A DNA stretch of 64,000 nt from Anadara kagoshimensis (GCA_021292105.1 CM037857.1:32168365-32232364); one strand, 5' to 3'. Shown: positions 1 to 13,862, numbered from the stretch's first letter. Notes: generated from the letters alone by a model not told the origin. Numbers and translations: made by a program.

Positions 1-284
1 CTATTAAAATGTTTGAATGTAATTCTTCTGGCTTTTTCTTGCTTTACTATCAGTAGAGTAATGGTGTTATAGGATTCTATCACTTTTAGTCATATAGGTT
101 TTTATTATATCAAGGCATACCATTCAGGAATGATTGAAGTGCAGTAATAATGACATTTTAAGATTAGTTCACTTATTTGGAGGCGAACATTTCCGAGATT
201 ATGTAATGGAATTGAGTGTAGTAATAGTTTTTTAGGTTTCTTTCACTTATATAGAGACAGAAAATTTTTAGATTTTAAAGAGTG
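1..284. other. Left end of window
   Basis: AT-rich; no gene or repeat recognised apart from GTTGAG units leading into the SINE. Confidence 0.4.
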
Positions 285-636
285 GAGTTGAGTTGAGTTG
301 AGTTGAGTAATGGTATTAAACGTCCCAGTCAAGAATATTGCACTTATATCGAGATGTCGCCAGCTATAGGCGAAAGTGCAGAAATTTTGCCTGTGCGTTG
401 CGCTGATGGCATTATACAGTAGGGTTCTTTAGCGTACCAAGCCCACCGTGACACGGGACCTCGTTTATTTTAAGTTGCCATCCGAAAGAAGCGGGACTTT
501 CATTTCGTAATGCCGAGTGCTTGGCGAAAGAACAGTCACTACCCACTTTCAAGTCTTGGGTCAGACCCGGCCGCGGATCGAACCCACGACCTCCCACATA
601 CGAAGCGAGCACTCTACCAACTGAGCTACCGCAGTG
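285..636 (-). mobile_element. tRNA-derived SINE, family S1, full length
   Basis: Read on the minus strand the head is tRNA-like: GTAGCTCAGTTGGTAGAG (A box) and GTCGTGGGTTCGATCC (B box). The body includes GCCAGCTATAGGCGAAAG on the plus strand. The tail is the recurring segment reading ACTTATATCGAGA and CCCAGTCAAGAATATT, ending in an ACTCAACTC simple repeat. The same sequence recurs at 18806, 47279 and 47795. Confidence 0.85.
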
Positions 637-748
637 GTGTTAAAGAGTGGAGTAGAGTGATGGTATTTAATGATTTTTATATTGAGGCAGGAAATTCTGC
701 GATGATAAAGAAATTGTGATTTTGGAATTTTTCACATATATCCAGTCA

Positions 749-2466
749 AACAAGAGGCCCATGGGCCTTAATGCTCACCTGTGATCTTTGAACCCATGAG
801 CTTCATTCAAATATCAAAATGATAATTCGGCCAATATTCTAATATGCATCCCTATACAAAAAGTTTATAGTTTTTGAGATAAATAATCATCTCAGTACTT
901 GTTTGTATCTGTGATCTTGACATTTGAACCCATGCTCTTCATTCATATATCAAAATGACCACTGTGCCAGTACCAATGATAATTCGGCCAATATTCTAAT
1001 ATACATGCCTATACAAAAAGTTAATAGTTTTTAAGATAATTAACCATTTAGGTATTCATTCGCATCTGTGACCTTGACCTTTGAACCCATGAACTTCATT
1101 CATATATCAAAATGATCATTAGGATAATACCTAAATATCCTTATATACATGCCTATACAAAAGGTTTATAGTTTTTGAGATAAATAATCATTTCAGACCT
1201 TGTTTACATCTGTGACCTTGACCTTTGAACCCATAACCTTCATTCATATTTTAAAATGGTTGTTAGGCTAATACCTACAATACTATTATATACATGCATA
1301 TACAAAAAGTGAACAGTTTTCAAGATAATTAACCATTCAGGTATTCATTCACATTTGTGACCTTGACCTTTGAACCCATGACCTTCATTCATATATCAAA
1401 ATGATCGTTAGGATAATACCTAAAATATTCTAATATACATGCCTATACAAAAAGTCTATAGTTTTTGAGATAAATAATCATTTCAGTACTTGTTTACATC
1501 TGTGACCTTGACCTTTGAACTCATGACCTTTATTCATATATCAAAATGACCATTGGGTCATTACCTACAATATTCTAATATACATGCCTATACAAAAAGT
1601 CTATAGTTTTAGAGATAAATAATCATTTCAGTACTTGTTTACATCTGTGACCTTGACCTTTGAACTCATGACCTTTATTTATATATCAAATGACCATTGG
1701 GCCATTACCTACAATATTCTCATATACATGCCTATACAAAAAGTTCATAGTTCTGCAGATGATTAACTATTTTGGTAAACTTGTACATCTGTGACCTTGA
1801 CCTTTGAACCCATGAACTTAATCGATATATCAAAATGATTGTCATGTCAATACCTACAATTAACCAAAAATCCTACATCATTATCACCAGAAATGTTTAA
1901 AAAAATAGCATTTTTTATCAAAGGTCAAAAACTAGGAAATGACCTTGACCTTTGACCTTGACATCAATCGGAAGAAAATCGCAAGACAAGATCAACAGTG
2001 AAAACTCCATACAATTATCTTCAGCCATTATGAAGTTATAACAATAAATGTCTCATTTTAAAAATTACATAATTTTACCCAAAAAACGCGTAACCTATTT
2101 TTCGTCCAATTTTCATGAAAAACACAATTTTAGTGTATCTAGGTATCCTGAATCGAAATATCCAATCAAAATTTGCCTGCACCTTTTGGTTTCAGAGAAG
2201 AAGATTTTTTTGTCTTTTGGCTATTTATAGTAACGGCAGCCATATTGTTGGGCGTGGTCAAACCCCGAACAAAATTTTGAAAGCCTGTTACCCAGGCATA
2301 ATAATCACCAAGTTTCATCAAATTTGGCTCAGTAGTTTTGGAGAAGAAGATTAAAATGTAAAGTTTACGCACGACGCACGACGGACGACGGACGACGAAC
2401 GACGGACGACGGACGGTGATAGATAGCAATAGCTCATCTGCGCCTTTCGGCTCAGGTGAGCTAAAA
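749..2466. repeat. Dispersed repeat 'AAGAGGCCC' copy A with ~146-bp tandem core
   Basis: Starts AACAAGAGGCCCATGGGCC, a palindrome followed by GCTCACCTG, and ends GGCTCAGGTGAGCTAAAAA; the two ends carry inverted GCTCACCTGA/TCAGGTGAGC. The middle (about 770-1860) is roughly eight tandem copies of a ~146-bp unit holding TGACCTTGACCTTTGAACCC. A 3' unique segment and an ACGACGG microsatellite (2370-2417) precede the end. Small open frames near 2048-2430 recur in copy D and are not considered genes. Confidence 0.85.
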
Positions 2467-2799
2467 ATTCTGGGATGGAGTGGAGTAATAGTTCCTTCAC
2501 TTGTACCAAGGCAGTCAGTTCTGAGTTGGTAAAGTAAACCTAAAGACTCTCAATCTTCAGAAATATTTCAAAGTTTGTCAATAGAAGGTAGACAAGCGAA
2601 TCTTTGCTAAAAATCCCATTTTCGTCTCCCTCTTTGCTATAATTATATCTTTCTATGCAATAAAATGCAATTTGGGTAGGTGTTCTTATGGTAATTTGTA
2701 TTTACAAAATGGCGGGTTATCTTATGTGGCATAGCAACAACATAAGAGCAGACTTTTTACATAGATCAGCGCAGATGATGAGTGAATTAAAATTCTTGT

Positions 2800-3391
2800 A
2801 AAACCTGTTACATATATTTAATGGCCAGGTACCTACTTTCTATATTTCAAATTTGAAGAAAATCTGTGAAAAATTGAATAAAAAAATGGCAATTTTGCTA
2901 TTTATAGTAACAGCGGCCATCTTGGATTTTGTACAAGGTCGCCTTGTACAAACTTTGATCTACTCTACCTGGGGACCTTCCACTCCAAATTTGGTTTCAA
3001 TTGGTGCAGTTGTTTCAGAGGAGTAGATTTCAAAGCATTGGCTAGACATTTGACCTCATTTGCATAATTTGATGCAATTGGTTCAATGAATTTTTTTTTA
3101 ATAACCAGTTACATATATATTAAATGACTAGATATCTACTTTCTATATTTCAAATTTGAAGAAAATCGGTGGAAAAATGAATGCACAATGACCATTTTAG
3201 TGATTTTGCTATTTATAGTAACAGCAGCTACCTTGGGTTTCGTACAAGGTCATGCTGTAAAAACTTTGATCTACTTCACCTGGGTATTTTCCAGTCCAAA
3301 TTTGGTTTCAATTGGTGCAGTGGTTTCAGAGAAGTAGATTCTAAAAGAATTGGCTAGACATTTAACCTCATTTGCATAATTTGATGAGATT
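2800..3391. repeat. Two tandem ~290-bp units
   Basis: The segment 2818-3076 (GCGGCCATCTTGG..., ACAAGGTCGCC, TTGGTTTCAATTGGTGCAG) is repeated at 3110-3391 with moderate divergence. Parts match the 3' segment of the AAGAGGCCC repeats, so this is probably a related core. Confidence 0.7.
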
Positions 3392-3411
3392 GGGTCACTT
3401 ACAAATTTGTA

Positions 3412-4195
3412 AAAACAAGAGGCCCATGGGCCTGATACGCTCACCTGATAACTAATGGCTAGCTGATAGATTTAAAGAACAAATAAATACTAAACCCCAA
3501 TGACTTTTTTCTTTACATCATGATAACCATTGTATCAATACCTACAACATTCTAATATACATGCCTATACAAGACGTTTATAGTTTTCGAGATAATTAAC
3601 CATTTTGGTAGTGTTTTGCATCTGTGACCTTGACCTTTGAACCCATGACCTTTTTCTATACATCAAAATGATTGTTGTATCAATACCTACAACATTCTAA
3701 TATACATGCCAATACAAAAAGTTTACAGTTTTCGAGATAATTAACCATTTAGGTATTGTTTCACATTTGTGACCTTGACCTTTGAACCCATGACCTTTTT
3801 CTATACATCAAAATGATCGTTGTATCAATACCTACAACATTCTAATATACGTGCCTATACAAAAAGTTTATAGTTTTCAAGATAATTAACCATTTCAGTA
3901 TTGTTTCACATCTGTGACCTTGACCTTTGAACCCATGACCTTTTTCTATACATCAAAATGATCGTTGTATCAATACCTACAACATTCTAATATACATGCC
4001 TATACAAAAAGTTTATAGTTTTTGAGATAATTAACCATTTCGGTATTGTTTCACATCTGTGACCTTGACCTTTGAACCCATGGATTTCATACAAGGTCGC
4101 CCAGTGGTTTCAGAGAAGAAGATCAAAGTTTAAGGACACACACAGAAACATGCATGCTTCATCATGCCATAAGCTCAGCTGGCTATAGTCAGTTA
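3412..4195. repeat. 'AAGAGGCCC' repeat copy B, four tandem units
   Basis: Begins ACAAGAGGCCCATGGGCC and GCTCACCTGATA, then four ~146-bp units each with TGACCTTGACCTTTGAACCC. The 3' end is decayed (AAGCTCAGCTGGCTATAG). Confidence 0.75.
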
Positions 4196-5190
4196 ATGTT
4201 GAGATTATAAAGAAAAAAGCCTTTCATGTATTATCAACTTTCAAAAAATTACGTGAATTAAAACAAACCTACGTACATTCTTCTGTCATCATTGTATCAC
4301 ACAAAAGGTGCAGCCATTTTGTGAAAATTTTTACTATTGTAAATACCCACCCAAAATATATTTTGGTGCATTAAGGAAATATATTGCATGAGTTATTTGC
4401 TGTCAGAATTTTTAGCAAGGAATAGGCTCATCTAAGTGTTAAAATTATAGATTTGTTCATTTACCATTCAAAATCTATATGTCTACTTTCTCTATATCTG
4501 TCCGATTGGTATACAAACTTAGGCAGTTGAAGGGGCAGTTTTTTAGTCCAATCTGTTATCACCCATAATTTCACTATGAGGAGGTTAATATATACATGAA
4601 GTCCATTCAGCATTATTTAAAAATACCAGTGGTTTTTTTGTGATGTCTAAAATCTATACTTTTGCAAATTGTTAATGGAAATTATGAGCGATACCATTTG
4701 CTACCAGGAATACTGAATTTGTAGGAAATGCTTTTTGTCCATTCGTTCCAATTCTTACTGGAAAAGGAAATCATTTTAATGGTTAAAAAATACTTATAAA
4801 AATATGTTAAGTATTCGTAAACGTTAAAATAGCTTCAAGTTACTTGTCTCACCACTTACAAACGGTAGTGCACATGTTTACAGGACTTTTGGTCAGAAGC
4901 TCAAATATTGATTGAAACTTAAACAGTCTCCTGCCAACCAGTTCAATAAGACTTGATAAATCAAAAACAAACATACTAATCTATGTCCGAATCACAATCC
5001 AGAAACAAAGTAAAATATTTGAAACAGAAAGTTAGGTAAAGCACATAAACTTCTACAAGGGAAGTGAGCCTGGGTGCTCTGGAAGAGTAATCACCTTAGC
5101 TAGCTACACCCACCAAGTATGCAATATGCTAGATAACAGGCATGTTTTACAGAGATTAAAAACAAATTCTTTGCAAAATATGTTTTGAAT
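4171..5190. other. Intergenic region downstream of NOC3L
   Basis: AT-rich, no gene seen. Positions about 4960-5115 match two other places (25326-25490 and 32716-32829 plus 37963-38035), defining a dispersed repeat called R here, recognisable by CAAATCACAATCCAGAA-like and GGGAAGTGAGGCC-like strings. Confidence 0.6.
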
Positions 5191-5196
5191 TTTATT
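5191..5196 (-). promoter_or_regulatory. Poly(A) signal of NOC3L
   Basis: AATAAA on the minus strand lies 28 bp after the predicted NOC3L stop codon, implying a very short 3' untranslated region. Confidence 0.6.
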
Positions 5197-5223
5197 TCTT
5201 AAAACTATTTAGAGTATGTGTGA

Positions 5224-5334
5224 TTAACCGGGAGAGTGTAAATGTCCAATACTGTTAACTGTCTCCGGAACAGAAGATATGGCAGTTGATAATACCTCTG
5301 TAAAACCATCCTGAATAAAACCACTGTGATGTCT
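5224..5334 (-). CDS. NOC3L: NOC3L exon 21 (C-terminal exon and stop)
   Basis: Acceptor TATACAG, phase 0, 36 codons then TAA at 5224-5226. The sequence ([20 protein letters not shown]...) does not match the vertebrate C-terminus, which is poorly conserved. It is accepted for correct phase, a stop close to the splice site, and an AATAAA 28 bp downstream. Confidence 0.7.
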   Translation of the reverse strand, partial: RHHSGFIQDGFTEVLSTAISSVPETVNSIGHLHSPG

Positions 5335-8300
5335 CTGTATAAAAACAAAAATAAAAACAAGTTATACTAAAATTGGATGCAAACTGAACATTACTGGGAA
5401 ATCCATGTTTAACCAACCATGTAAAAAAGTTTAAAATATAAACAGTCAATGGCATAGCTACTTCATCCAAAGATCATTCTTGTAAAGTTTCATAAAGATC
5501 TGTTAAACAGCTTTCAAGTGGCAAACAAAATATTGGCAGAAAAAATGGAGAAAACACTACATGTACAAATGTATATGCTTCAACACGTCACTTTTGGGGA
5601 CATAAAAATTATAAAAAATAATACCTATCAAGAACCAGTGTGAATTACTGTATAATCATTGTATAAAAAAGTTGAATTTCAGAATTAGATGAAACATATC
5701 AAAAGCTACAAAATTCACAACTCTCATATAATTCAAGTAGTTAATATGCAAACCTTTATTTTTTTCTTGACAGGTGTTTTTTCAGGCAGTGTATCGGGAA
5801 ACAATTTTTCTGACATGTCATTTTCTGCAAATAACTCTACAGGTGATCTGAAATTACAAAAGTCACAAAATGCATTTACATATACAACATGTACAATGTA
5901 CATATTACATGAATTCATAATACATGATATTTTGGAGAATAGGTGGGATTCATATCCTTTATATTTGTGGCAGGGTTAGTACAGACATTTGGACTCCAAA
6001 TTTAAGGACTTTTTAGAGTCTTTTCAGGGTCTTATTTGCAAATTTAAGGCCTAATCAGAGGGACAATTTTAGCAAAAAGTATTGATGTAAAGGCAATTAA
6101 ATAAATAAAACAATTACGTGTCCATAGTAACGACACTTGAAGTGGAGGTTGTAGTTTGGTTGGGCCAGGTACCTTTAAATTGCCCATTTCAATGTAACTT
6201 ATTTATTAATTTATTAATTTATGTATTTATTTATATCAGTCTATTTGCAACCACTTAATATCAAATACAGACACCCAAATGGCCAAATTCAAGGGCGTTT
6301 TAGGGTCAGACTTGTTTTTAGGGTCTTTTTAGGGCAAACCTAAAAATTTAGGGACTTTTCCAGGCCTGTACGAACCTGTGTGGTAAGCTTGCAATAATGA
6401 CGTGTAGATTTCACAATGGTTTTCTTTCCAATCCTTAGTATGTACTGGTTTGAACAATTTAGGATAAATCCTAGTGTGAGACTGTTTGTTTGTTGAAGGT
6501 CTGTGGTTTTCTCTGATCGCTGCAGCTTCCCTGAGATGACTTCCATGATATAAGTAGAAGAAGCTTGACTAGGGCATGAATCCCCATTACTCCCAGTGAT
6601 TTTGTTTGCTTAAAATGACTACAGAACAAAGGGGGTTTTTATGGGGAAAAATCACTAAAATTTCCCAATTTGACCACTGAAATTCTCAAAACAACAATGG
6701 TATACAAATAAAATAAAATTTAGTTGTCCTTTCCCACAAAATGTTAGATGCTGTATCAATTTAACAGTCCTAAGCTATTGTATGTCATAATGCAGTTTGC
6801 TGCATTTCAGAAATTCAAATTCTCCCAACTTTAAAGGTAGAAGGTACCGGTAGCTTATAAAAATATAACAAAATCACTGACTCCATTTCTGAATGTTTGA
6901 TAACTTGTAAAACTACATCTTTCCTACAGAAATGATTATTTTTAATTCTTACCTTCGTGATAGTTCTGGATGAAGTTGCCCATGTCCAGTTGTTGTTGCT
7001 TGTCTACATATATTATCATTATATTTCCTAACTACAGGTGAATAGTGTCTCTGAAGGTAAAATATACAAAATATGTAATTAATATGAAAACATGCGACAA
7101 CTTAATGCTACAAAGGTACATCTGTACATCCATTAATCCATCCCAATCCAATTATCTTAGCCATGTAATTAATATAATCATCAATGATGTTTTCACGATA
7201 CCATCATAAACAAAAAACTTTTACAATACATTTTTAATTACGTCAAAATAATTGTGATTACATTACAACATCCAGATTTTAATATACATGTAAGTGAGAT
7301 AGGTTGAAATTTGAAAACCAAACATCAACATCCATAGTAATGACAGAAAAAAATCAATAAGGAATCTTGACAAGGGCTAGAACGATTCACCTAAAATATG
7401 ATTTACCATGACTTTTTTTTGTTGGGTTCAGTTCAACTATAACGTTTCTGGAATTTCTGTTTGGTTTCAGTTCAGTTTGTGTTTTAGTCTTACCACAAAT
7501 ACTCCCATTTCTAGAAACTGAGCGTATAAAAAAATAGTCATCACAAAAATTAAGGGGCCTTAAAAAGTTAGGTTTCTCCCTTAGTTGATGACATTGTGAA
7601 ATAGGTACTGAATTTCCATGATAATTATATCAAAGTAGTTCGTTTAACCTTGGATGGTTTTTACAGCAAAATCATTTTAATATTCAGCTAAACATTCTCT
7701 TACCTGCAGAAAAGAAAGTTCCCACAACATGGTGTTGTGAGCATTACAGTGTTCTGGTTCTGAAAGTTCTGGTAAATAAATACCACTTCCCTGTGTCTCA
7801 TTATCAAACAAAAGTTCTGAATATTTATAAGTCTGAAAAAAAGATACAATAGTCAAAATTAAAAAAACTACTTTTAATTACATAATAAAAATTATATAAA
7901 GTATGAAAAAATACTTTTCGTCATTAATGATTTTGCGGATTTTGGAATCTTATTAGTTTTCTATTCAGAATTACAATTTCCTCATAAATTCAGCAAGATG
8001 TAATATTTACTCACACAAATTTCTTTTTGTACTACTAGAAATAATAAACATTTGAGCCCAATAAATCTGCAAAATTTGTGTCCGAAAATTAATTTATTGT
8101 AGACACATTTAATATGATTAATACATGTAAAAAGCACATTTCCAAACTTAAAAAGAGGCCTCCATGGACCAGTGGTCTACTAAGACACCAGATTACCAAT
8201 CATGGTGTCTCCGTCCCATCGCCTAGGTTACAATCCCCCACAAGACAGATCCTAGTAAAGAATGGAACAATCTAGAGGATTAGTGACGAATTCATTCGGA

Positions 8301-11300
8301 ACATCCTCTGGATGTGAAATGATAAAGGCGACAACTTTCCCCTTTTTTGATGCATATTCTTGCACTTTGAGGGTCTTGAAAACTACTCGATAGATTTTGC
8401 TGAAAATTTCTGTGACTATGGAGTCTGATGCGATCTAGCTATCTAAATTGGTTAGATTTTTGGGAAAACTTCGGATCATACTTAATTTTTAGGTCAAACA
8501 TGCAAAAAATGGATTTTTCCATTTGGTTAACCGACTCTTGCTCAATAACCGTTCATTGTACAAAAACGTCCATTGACCGAAAAAAGTTTAAGATCTTACG
8601 GAAAAAACGGTATTTTTATATTTTTCTATCTTGTACACAAAATCCACAATAAGTGTTTAAAGTTGACCCTATTGCCCAAAATAAAAACTCCGCTACTTAG
8701 CGTGCAGACTGTGTGGGAATGAATTTTCTCAAAAACGCAGTCATTTCTTTAGTTACCAACTTGAAAGTCGGTCAAAATATTTTAAAGTATTAAGAAAATA
8801 ATGGTATTTTTATAATTTTTTTATTTTATGTAAAAAATTCATAGTAAATATTTTAAATCAACCCGGTCTTCTAATACACAAAGTGCGCAAGTTGCACGTG
8901 TGATTTCTGCATATCATTATAATTATCCAATCAGCGAACGGCATCTCACGATGCCTTCAACGGCAAGAAGCCATGTCAATGTTCTTTGATGACACTGACG
9001 GTTGGCAAGGTGGAGTTACTAGACGTTATTATGGTGTGTTATCTGCCGTAAGTAACATAACAGAATGTTTAAACACATACTAAACAAAAGACAAAGCTTT
9101 TTGAATGAGAAAAAATGGATTTATATTGGGGAAATAAAACCCAACTGTCCCATCTCTTTATGAAGTGTCGTAGAGTGTACGAGTCCAACTTTGGCAACTG
9201 TGTTAACAAAATTATTCTATATCTGAATTTCATATGATCCTCACAAGTTGACCGTTGTCCTCTGATCTTCACACGTTTATTTTCACACATCTAATCCATT
9301 TTATATTTCACAAGACCAATGACGGCATGTCATTCTAAAAACTTGTGTGGTAGGATTTAACGTACCGCTTTGAATTCATACCCATAATAAAGTAACCATT
9401 TCTTTACCAAATTATTTTTTGAATAAATACAAATAAAATAATTATGTCGAAATGGTTCCAAAACTCGGCTGCCGAGGGGCCTGTGGGAAGTCTATAGCTG
9501 CCAAGGGGCAGAATGATCTCCAAACATTTGACTGGACAGCTTGAACATGTTGACTGGTCGAGGGGCCGAGCTGTCCAAAGCTCCGTCCCCTCGGTAGGTT
9601 TGGCACTAATTCGTCAGGTCAGTGTTAAACTTTTGAGTGGCAAGTTATGTGGATGAGCTCTACTAAACTTGTGTAGAATCTAGAAATCCTCTAGATTGTT
9701 CCATTCTTTCCCGCGAAACCCCTAAAGGTGTTGCCACACTAGTACAAGAAAGTTTGTCAGTTTACCTGCCGAATATCAAGCATTTTTGTCCAGCACTCCT
9801 GCTTTTCACCACTATTTCTGAATGCCTCGGATACGAGTTGAGTTGATTTGAGTAATGGTGTTTAACATCCCAGTCAACAATATTTCACTTATATCGAAAC
9901 ATGGGACCTCGTTTATTGTAAGTTCAAATTCGAAAGAATTGTGACTTTCATTTCCTAATACCGAGTGCTTGGTGAACTACCCACTTTCAAGTCTTGGGTC
10001 TGAACTGTTCGGGGTTTGAACCCACGACCTCCCACTTACGGAAGAAGCACTCTAACAACTGAGCTACCTCCTCAGATACGAGTATAAGTCTTATCTGAGA
10101 TGTACATGTGAAACATTATTACACAACTGAAATCCATACTTACAATTATTAAATTTCTTACAACAGCTAACAGTGCTAAAGACGAGTTTGACCTTTGTAG
10201 TAGACAAAGTGAACAAAGTCTCTTTATAAAAGCTAAAACTCTTTGTTGTGAGATCTGAAATAAAGACACAACAAAATCCCAAAACTTATTTTTGATATAT
10301 AGAAAATAAAGCATGGCAATATCCTTATCACATGCCATACTTGCCCGAGACTTTAATTAAGAAATAAGGTATTTATCCAATGTCTTTATGAACTTGCAAA
10401 GTCTCTAAAATTGCAGAAAAGGCGAAGTCTTCTGTACAAAAATTTGAGACAACCCATTATACTTTGCAAGTTCATAAAGACACTGGAAAATTAATTACCT
10501 TATTTCTTATATTTACAATATTTGTAAAAATAAATTTTGTTGTCGTCTCATTTTCCAGGTTAATTTGAAAACAACTTTGAAATGCGCTGTTGGTGCATCT
10601 TCTCATAAAAATGCATCAACCCCTGTCAGTCAACAAGAGCATTTGACATCTGACGTCATCACTTCAGGGCATGGAGCAATGTCTCTATGAAGTTGCAAAG
10701 TATAGTCGATGTCAAATACTTTATTGAAGCAAAGATATTGCAACTGTAAATATTATTAGATAGAGGGCTTCAGCCAAAGGTCTGATAATTGGTCGAGGGC
10801 TCATATGGCATGTGATATGGATTTTAGCATGTTTTATTATTTTTTTCACATATGTAAATTTGGGATTTTTTCAGAGTTGAGAGGATATGAGATGCTCTGT
10901 GATATTATGGGGTGTGGTATAGAGAGTGCGATATTAATTTGTAGTTTGCATCAGTATCATATCTAAATAATTCAATTTTCGTTTGTTTCAAGCATTTTGA
11001 TCGGTCAGATCTTTTGTGTTATTTTTCCATGATAGAATTGGCTCCTCTCCAACTTTCATTGCCGGAACTACTTTTCTGACCTACATCCCAATGTTTACAT
11101 TGTTGACACATTACACATAAGTTGTAAAAGGATCACATACACTTATTTGGTTTTTTTTTTTAAATTATAAATTGAATTATAAGAAATGAAGTTAAACTTT
11201 CTTTTTGTTATGGAAGTATGAAAGAATTGGACATTAATATTGCACACGTAACATAATTCGTTACGCGAATTATTCAGTGTGGAAAATGTCCAATTCTTTC

Positions 11301-13609
11301 ATACTTCCATAACAAAAAGAAAATTTAACTTCATTTCTATAATATTTTAGGACAAATAATATGATGAATTGCAGAATTACTAAATGTACTAATTATATAT
11401 TGTACTGAACATTTATATCCTGATTGGAAGTGTTTTGAAATATTTTACTTAATATCATACATGTAGATTAAGCATGTGTTTTGTTAAGTTTCTTGACTTG
11501 ATGGACTTCTTGATAACTGTTTATGGCTATGACTAGACTGAACAAGAGGCTCAATGGGCCTGATACACTCACCTGATATATATTGGCTAGCTGAAATGAG
11601 CTTAAGACATCATAAAAACTGAAACCCCAATAATAACAATAACAAGCAAATTCAGTGAATTAGGATCCCCCGCCAGCAATTTTTTTTTTTTGAGTTGCAC
11701 TTATGTTCTTAGGGCCATAACTCCAAGAAAAAATGAACAAACCAACTCAGATTATTGATATACAGTAAAACCTTGTTATAATGCCCCTCGATAACTTTGC
11801 CACCTCACTTATTGCCACACTATTTTGAATTCCCAAAATCCATTTTGTTTATGATTTTTTATCTGCCTCCCCCGATTTATCTCCAAACCCCTTTATAACG
11901 CCAAAATTTGACTCAACAAATGGTGGCGATGAATCGAGGTTTTACTGTATGCATCTCCTATCAATGTTGATACTTTCCATCAAGTTTCGTGAAAATAGTG
12001 CTTCCTTAATTTGAGAGAATTAGCACAGACAAAAACCTTTGAAAGAAGGAAGGATGGACAAATGGAAAGAAGGACAGAAACTCGAATTTAACATCCCCCT
12101 CTTTCTATGAATAGCGGGTTAATAAATAACCATTTCAATATTTTTTGTCACCTATGGCTTTGACCTTTGAACTGATGACCTTCATTTATATATCAAAATG
12201 ATACAATATTCTAATATGTATTCCTATACAACTTCCGTCAGGTGAGCTAACAAAATTAAAATTACCAAAACATTTGACACTAGTTTGTCATGTGTGTGTG
12301 CGTGTGTGTGTGTCTGTGTGTTCTGACACTATTTAATTGTTCTGATTTCTGTATATTACCTGTCTCTTTCTTTTGCTGACCATAATATCTAAACAATGAA
12401 GTATTATAGTCACATCTTCACTCGAACATCCTACACATAAAACAGAATAATGAAGAAGATGAATATGTTTATATTAGCAATATACCTGTTTTTTCCAGTT
12501 TACATTACTGTAGGAACCACTGTGGCTGTGACAGTGAAATTCTTTTTATCCATAGAAAATCAAATAAATTTGAATAGAGATCGATATTTTTCACTTACTT
12601 GTACCTAGTCGTAACTGGAAATCTGTATGCGCATCCATGATTGTCATAAAGTATGTCTGTAAAAAGGAAAATGTTGGCGGTATGGGGATTTTACACATGC
12701 GAAAATGACAGATGTTTACACCGGAAGTGATGTCCTTGGTGACGTTTTACGTCATATGCGCAACAGAAGCCGCCATTTGCATGGTTTTTCAACATGTTTA
12801 ATCCCAATAGCACCAACGTTTTTCCCTATGCAGATATATTTTGGGCTAATCGCGACTAGGTACAAGTAAGTGAAAAATATTGATCTTCATTCAAATTTAT
12901 TTGATTTTCAATGGAAAAAGAGAATTTCACTGTCACAGCCACAGTGGTTTCTACAGTAGCACAGAAATCAGCAATATATCTGGTTTTTTTTGTTTATACA
13001 TGTATTAGCACAGAAATTAACAGCAGACCTGTTTTCTTCGGATTATATTGCAGTAACACAGACATGCATGTATAATATGTCATCTTAATGAGGGACATTT
13101 TGCACGAGTCAATCTCAGGACCGGATAATTAAGTTGCCTGAATAACTGACAAATCCATCTAAATAATGATGTCATTACATCAAAATTTCTGTAAAAACAG
13201 TCTTTTGCAGTTTAAAAATGTAGTTGATTACTGCTTCTGTAGTAATTAAATGATCTAATCCTGTTATTATTCTGCGCAAAATGTTTCCCATTCTGTCATC
13301 TTTCTTACCTGTATGTACTTTGAACAAAGTATTATATAAATGTGTGTAAAATCTCATCGGGTCTATGTTTAATGCACTGCCTTGACCGGACAGTATGGTA
13401 AATGATGTCTGTACACAGTGTAAACACTCCCTGTAGGTCAAGTTCTGAAACAAAGGAAACATCTTACTAAACTTGAAGCGAGAGAGGTGATATCTGCAGT
13501 ATATTCAAATGTAAACATCATTCTCCATGATTTAGATCAGGTACTGAAACAAAGAAAATAGAGAGAGAGAGAGAGAGTCTACATATGTAACAAAGAAAAC
13601 ATCTTGCTC

Positions 13610-13648
<39 letters not shown>

Positions 13649-13678
13649 TACATATGTAACAAAGAAAACAGCTGGCTC

Positions 13679-13713
<35 letters not shown>

Positions 13714-13862
13714 TACATATGTAACAAAGAAAACATCTGGCTAAAATGAGAGAGAGAGAGAAAGAGAGAGTTTACATATGTAACAAAGAAAACATGGCTA
13801 AAATTGGAGAGAGAAAGAGAGAGAGAGAGAGTCTACATATGTAAGAAAAAAATGTCTGGCTC

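Noticed and set aside
2048-2429. Small proteins from open frames in copy A, repeated at 24256-24580
   Set aside because: They are the same repeat segment read in both elements; frames differ in length and run into the repeat end, with no start context or codon signal.
9766-9836. Minus-strand frame [20 protein letters not shown] ending at CAG/GTAAAC, as an additional NOC3L exon
   Set aside because: Exon 17 joins exon 18 at 7832 in phase and in line with the vertebrate protein; no gap remains for this segment. It overlaps the edge of a SINE.
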